Below, in pieces: positions 58,701 through 64,000 of a stretch of 64,000 bases of DNA (positions within the stretch are counted from its first letter, which is position 1; every line of letters starts with the position of its first letter). Made by a program: the position numbers and the translations under genes. Origin of the DNA: Monilinia fructicola (Eukaryota; Ascomycota; Leotiomycetes; Helotiales; Sclerotiniaceae); assembly GCA_008692225.1 (NCBI GenBank), contig VICG01000012.1:744001-808000 (forward strand), given 5' to 3'. The notes below the pieces were generated by a model. It saw nothing but the letters and a program-made list of their open reading frames with translations, made no database searches and was not told where the DNA came from.

Positions 58701-61700
58701 ACTGTGCAGAGCAACCAAATTACATCTGAAAGTAATGTAACCGTTTGAGATCTTTTTTTGAACGGACGGGTGCGGTTATTCGGGGTCTTGGATTCTTTCA
58801 CAATTCGTCACATCTGTGCATTGATTTTTTGTGTGCGTGCTATTATTATGGAAAGATTCATTAGCTAATGATACCAATCGATATCTAAAGTGTACTTGGC
58901 TAACACATCAGAACCACAATCGTGACGACAGTATGACGGTACATTCTAATCCTCTGTTGTACAAAGTACAACTACAACACTCAACAGCGTATCCAGGATC
59001 ACCACAGCCGCCATCACAAATCTTACGTAGAGGAGTGTATACGTAATCCGCATCAATACAAATCTTACGATGGGAGCATATATGTAATTCGCGTCCATCG
59101 GCTCCCGCTCGAGTATCTCAACCTCATTTTCTTCACCACAGCACAGATGAGGATGGGTGTAGTTTGCCCTTCTGCTGTCCAGCACACCTCCAACATAATT
59201 CCGTATCATGTATGTGCTGCCGGATAGCCACTGTACTAGCAAAGGAATCTCACTTCATCTCGTCTTCCTGTCTCGGTGCTGAGGTGATGTCTCCGAGTTC
59301 CACGGTGGGATTCCTTGTGGATATCCCTATCCCTATGCTCAAGTCTCCTACAGCCCACGAATACGGTGGATCAGTATCCATCCCCCAAATTTCTCAACCT
59401 AAATCCCTTCCATCCATCTCATTCCACCTCTAACCTCCAACTACCTTCCATCTCCAACACCCAGCCTCCTACCTTCTACGTTCAAACTCTGAACTCCCAC
59501 CCGGCCATGGCTGGTTCACATCTCAACTCTAAAGCAAAACCTATACAGGACGAATTCCGTGACCAAAGCGGAGCGCTGTAGTTACTAGTTCCACTTTTGC
59601 ACGAAATACGGTATATGAATAACATCGACTTATCAATAATGACTAACTGCGAATAAAGCTTAAAGCTTGCCTCGAGACGCCGAGTCCTTAGACTACCGAT
59701 ACCGGGGCTTTACGGCACAGCTTGATGATGTATTTCTTACCCATGAAAGCGATTGTGCCCCCAGAAGAGTGATTACCTACCTGCCCGATGTATGATCGTT
59801 GTTATACCTTGAAGCCTTGTGCGACCCGTCTAGGCTTCTTATGCAAGGCTCATGGCTTTCACCTCCCTATCTACTACTGTATGATTCTTAGAAATATAAA
59901 TCTACCTCGAACCACCCCCCTCCCCCCCCATTTTCCTCCTCTCTCCTTCCCGTTTCCATTCATGCTCACCCCACCCCACTCCACCCCCACCACATCCTCA
60001 CCAATCTTTCCTTAGACATGTCCTTTTCCTTTCCCTCCCCTTTTCTCGATCCATATTTCTCCATTGGTCCTGTATCTTTCACAATCCTCCCTCTCGCCTT
60101 ATCCTTCATATCTCAGCTCCCAACTCCCGAGACTATACCCATCTATGCATACGAAGATGCATATGAAGAGAGAGGCATTTGTGCCACCCGCTCGCCCACT
60201 CCCTCAACCTGTCTCCAGCATCCACCATATATATGACTCTATCGCTCAACCCACTGCACCGACCATTCACCACCTTCCATCGACCATCCACCCCCATCCA
60301 TCAACACAAACCAGATGACGCGTCCTCCCAGGATCAACCACCAACCACTAATCATCACCACAGTATCCAAAAATCTTCAACAACTTTCACAACGATTTTC
60401 AAAGTTTTCTACAAACCACCACCAGCATCGAATACCTACCTACCCACCTACCAACCACTTAGAAGCAAAGGCGGATCCCCCAAGCAAAGGAAACCGGGGC
60501 GTGACAAGGATTTTAGATCAGGGGGGAGCGCTGGGAGTAGCGTACGTAATGCGTAGCGTAGTCACGTACTGTATCGCGCAGTCTATATTAAGTGGCACTG
60601 TGAGTCGAGTGAATTAAGCTTGTTATAACGTTTCGCACATTCTACTGTACTGTACTGTAGGCTGCAGCACCGAAGGCATGGATCTCTCCGATCGGGGAGT
60701 TAACAGGAGCCCGACATGTGGATTGGGGATCAATCCATCCATCAGCATTGTTTGGCTTCGAGTTTCTTCCGCGTTTCTGCTTTGGATGGGGGTCTGGAGG
60801 GATTTTGGGTGCCTGCTCGGGATGCTCGAAGGATGCAGAGTACGAGCAGGCACTTCGTATTCCTCGGTAGTCATGTGTCTGTAATTACGGTATGTGTGTG
60901 TGATGTAGACCGAGGTATTGGGGTAGGTACTGGAGAAACTGCGTCTACCTAGCCATCTGACTGTCTATTGTACAGTAACTGTATACTGTAACATAAACTC
61001 ACCGCCCCACCTCCCTCCCTCACTCCCTACCTAGCAAACACTATAGAAGTATGAGAGAAAGCTTATCTGCAATTGGAGGAATGGCATTCCATTCACCCGA
61101 TTCATTCGGTGCCCTCGATGCTCGCGATGCTTTCGCTTCGGCACAAACGTTGCACCTCTTGAGAACCTTAAGCTTTTTATGCGCGCAGACTTTAATCTAC
61201 CTAATGATGCAGTAACCTTACTGTCTGTACTCAGTGTACTGTACCTGCTACCGCCGCGCTATCTAGGGAGAGAGAGAGATGCGATGCGATGCCTGGGGCC
61301 AAGCACCGGAAAGTTTGCGCCAAGAAACATGGAGCGCCGGTTTTAGGTTTAAGTTTAAGGTTATTTGGCTGCTGGTGGATGGATGATGGATGGTGCGAAT
61401 GCCCAAGTGTCGAATACAGTAATACGATGCTGTGTCACTAATTATGTTATGCTTCTTGGGGGTTGGGGATGCATGCCTAAAGTATGATGATGATTTCATG
61501 GGGGATGAGCGTGAGGGTTAGTCTATGAGGGAGGTGGAGGGGGGTGTAGAGTCAGCAGTAGATGGGATTAGGTTGGGGTTTGGTTCTTTATCTGTGCAGT
61601 TTTGAGATGCTTCACGGTGGGAATTGGTCTAGAGGACGGTGAAGTACTGTGCTTGCTGTAGGTTAGGTTTGATTCAAGGGGCGATAAAGCATGTAGTAGA

Positions 61701-63821
61701 CACACTTCTTAATTGGGTATTTATTCACGGGAGGAAGTGTGTGTGATGGGTGGGTGAGTGACACTGAGTGTACGGAGTACAGTACTCTCTGAGTGACTGA
61801 GCGAGTGAAACCGCGCCCTCCCCTTGAACAAACGGCAAATCATTACGTGGCTAACCCGCAAAAGATATTAACGCTTGCGTAGGGGGAAAGTGTAGGTGAG
61901 TGTACTCCGTATAATATAATATATATATGGGGATGAGATAAGATAACAGTCTCGGAGAGATCGTATCCCATTCACATCGTATCACATCATTTCATATCAT
62001 ACCATGTCTAGCCATTCACACTCTGTACAGTCGATGCACTCCGTAAGCATATACAGTACCATCTCCATCTCGTCAATTTAACCTTCGCCCCCCTACCGAT
62101 GATGGCGTGGCGCAAGATAAGACGAGCGAAGCGAATGTCAAGTCGTGACTTGCTCTTCCCATATTCCTCTCGGTGCGCCGCCGCAAATGAATATCGATTA
62201 AGTATCTGTAGGTAAATAACAAACATTCCAATAATCTCCAGCCTCAGATCGCCCATCATTCGTCACTCGCAGTATTCCAGTCATCGTACAACCTATGATG
62301 CTGACGCCAAGGATGTCCAACTACAGCACCCCCCAAACTCTACCCTCCGATTCACCGAACTTTGAAGCCTGGAGATATCATTCGTGCGTTCGGTACGAAG
62401 GTACGAAGGAGCCGACGTTCGACTCCACTTTAGACCCTAATCTTGGGATTTGAAGTTTGGGGGATTTGAACTACGGTAGAAAATTGAGAGAGGACGAACG
62501 ATCGAATCGGATTGACTGGACATAGGTGTTTTTGCTTGATCGCTTATTCTTACTTGGATGGGGTGGGATGGGATGGGATGGGATGGATTGTGGAATGATG
62601 AGTGGAAGTAATATATAATGAATTGCTGACGGACTATGGAGTTGGTGACTGTTGGTTATATGTGCGTGCTGAGGTAGAAGAGAGAGGTTAGTCACGGTGA
62701 GTAACTAGACTAGTGATGACGATAATGATGATGATGATAAATATCCGGCTGCGGTGGATTATGGGTGACAAACCCAAAGTGTCAAGGCTATAGCCTGTAG
62801 GCAGGGGGAAAGAATACTGCACAGGTATCGCGGCCTGCAAACCGTCAAGACTCAATAGGGAGTCGAGTAGCCAGTCACGCCACCAATGCGTTTATTATAC
62901 AAGTATTGGCGGCTGAGAGATTATATCATTACCCCATCAAGATGCTCAGACTCATCCATCCTCCATTGATGCCGTTCGGTGTAATCTTGGCATACACTCA
63001 ATTTAATAACAGCCAACGGATCTCTCTATCCTTTCGGCCTTCTATCCTAAGCCTTACTCCTATCATCATCCCATGGTCCTTCCTGCCCCATGCAGCCGTA
63101 TCCTCTCACCGGCCCTACCTTTCTCAATCTAGAAACATACAAGTAAGTGTACGGAGTAATATGTATGTGGTATGTACCCATCCGAATCCAACCCTAACAC
63201 AACAGGACCACACCCAAACCCATGAAGGAAGAATAATAAAGCCAAAAAAGAGGATTCACAAATAAGCTTAGGCTCAACAAGTCATCATCGCGTTATCTTT
63301 CCTTGGAATAAACTAGTTGAGTGACACCCTCCTCGTGCTGCCGGGGAATCGGAAATCGGAATCGGATTGATTATGAGTGTTGGATTATGGAACAGTACCA
63401 CCTCAACCTATATTCACGGCATGCGTTAGCCGTCATCGAGAGCCCATGTTCGCATTCCTCTTCTCTTCTAGCTCTTTTCCCGTTGAGAAATCCCATTCAA
63501 CATTACATTCGACATACTCCTGCATACACAGCAGCAGTAGGAAACTGGTATCAAAAATGTTATATGCACAAAGACGCGGGCGTATCAAGGTAATCTCACG
63601 CTAGCCAGAATAGAATTTTCACAAGTGCTTAACTCTCGGATTTGAGAGGTCTTAGTCTTCTCTCCAGGAAAAGAAGCACAAGGAGCACAAGGAGCACAAG
63701 AAGGAGCAAAGAATAATAACAAAGACAATAAAGACGAACAAGAAAAAGCAGAGAAAAGCCAAAGGAAAAAAAGAATAAAGTTAAAGTTTAGCCCCTCCCC
63801 TTCATTCGAGTAAAATTAACC

Positions 63822-64000
63822 TTAAATCTTCTCATGTGCCACTGCGTTACTTGGCACCACTGTACCATACTTGGTCTTGCTCGTGAGTGAAAAGATTTCA
63901 TCGAATCGTACAGATGTAGCCTTTAGAGTGGAAAAGAAGGACTTGGATGCTTGGCGGAAGAATGGAACCGGAATGCTTAAAAGAGAGTTTACGCATGAGG
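63822..64000 (-). CDS. C-terminal 58 codons of an unidentified protein; runs off the right edge
   Basis: On the minus strand one frame is open from the window edge to TAA at 63822-63824. It reads like real protein: FFRQASKSFFSTLKATSVRF, then DEIFSLTSKTKYGTVVPSNA and the end VAHEKI. Codon use is ordinary and the frame is not repeat-derived. I do not recognise the family. An intron inside the visible part cannot be excluded. Confidence 0.5.
   Translation of the reverse strand, partial: SCVNSLLSIPVPFFRQASKSFFSTLKATSVRFDEIFSLTSKTKYGTVVPSNAVAHEKI

Larger units (their letters stand above)
53142..63821. other. 10.7-kb region without a supported gene
   Basis: All ORFs are short, low-complexity or repeat-driven. 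Content includes GATG, GAA, GATGA, TC, TTCTTG and AGTCTT-type repeats (53519-55712), TACTGTAC and TACTCCGTA motif groups (55300, 56560-56660, 60645-61240, 61770-62040, 63150), and an A/G-rich stretch at 63665-63780. It may include the promoter and leader of the Pac2 gene. Non-coding RNAs cannot be excluded. Confidence 0.6.

Noticed and set aside
60179..60617. Overlapping Pro/Thr/His-rich ORFs
   Set aside because: Low-complexity C/A-rich DNA with no conserved segment or plausible start context.

Overview
The window reads as nuclear DNA of a filamentous ascomycete, most likely a leotiomycete (Helotiales, Sclerotiniaceae-like). Genes carry short introns of about 48-150 bases with GTRNGT/CTRAC/YAG signals. 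Ascomycete-specific families are present (WOPR regulator of the Pac2 clade, Zn2Cys6 factor, fungal PARG-like protein), a 5S rRNA gene stands alone, and intergenic DNA is long and rich in microsatellites. The genus is an inference; no marker was searched.

Layout. Positions 1-6262: the 5' part of condensin subunit 1 (minus), divergent from the replication kinase Cdc7 (plus), then ribosomal protein L28/uL15 (minus). 6263-11225: no intact gene, but a decayed integral-membrane protein gene at about 7354-9260. 11226-13191: MFS transporter of monocarboxylate-transporter type. 13192-19962: gene-free and repeat-rich. 19963-22517: Zn2Cys6 transcription factor. 23379-25638: peroxisomal copper amine oxidase (minus) with an abrupt GC rise in its 3' half. 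27836-28816: conserved proline/glycine-rich protein cut by one in-frame stop. 29322-35635: polyadenylation factor Cft2 (minus) divergent from COPII coat protein Sec24 (plus). 37695-37813: a 5S rRNA gene (minus). 39273-40290: two small cysteine-bearing ORFs. 42008-43136: PARG-like protein (minus). 44430-46085: organellar asparaginyl-tRNA synthetase. 46086-51611: repeat-rich DNA. 51612-53141: WOPR regulator Pac2 (minus). 53142-63821: 10.7 kb with no convincing gene. 63822-64000: the C-terminus of an unidentified gene (minus).

No multi-gene pathway or biosynthetic cluster is seen. The genes are mainly housekeeping (chromosome condensation, replication initiation, translation, mRNA 3' processing, secretion) with scattered regulators and one oxidase. 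Two housekeeping pairs share divergent promoters of about 400 bases.

The main caveat is that three genes (condensin, AsnRS, Pac2) hold seven 1-2 base frameshifts in all, each in a short mono- or dinucleotide run, while eight other genes of similar total length have none. Assembly error at homopolymers is the simplest explanation. Two introns have GC instead of GT donors. I found no CRISPR array, no intact transposon and no convincing tRNA. The most unusual items are the broken Pro/Gly-rich gene, the half-GC-rich amine oxidase, recurrent heptamer minisatellites, and repeated TACTCCGTA and TACTGTAC motifs in gene-free DNA.
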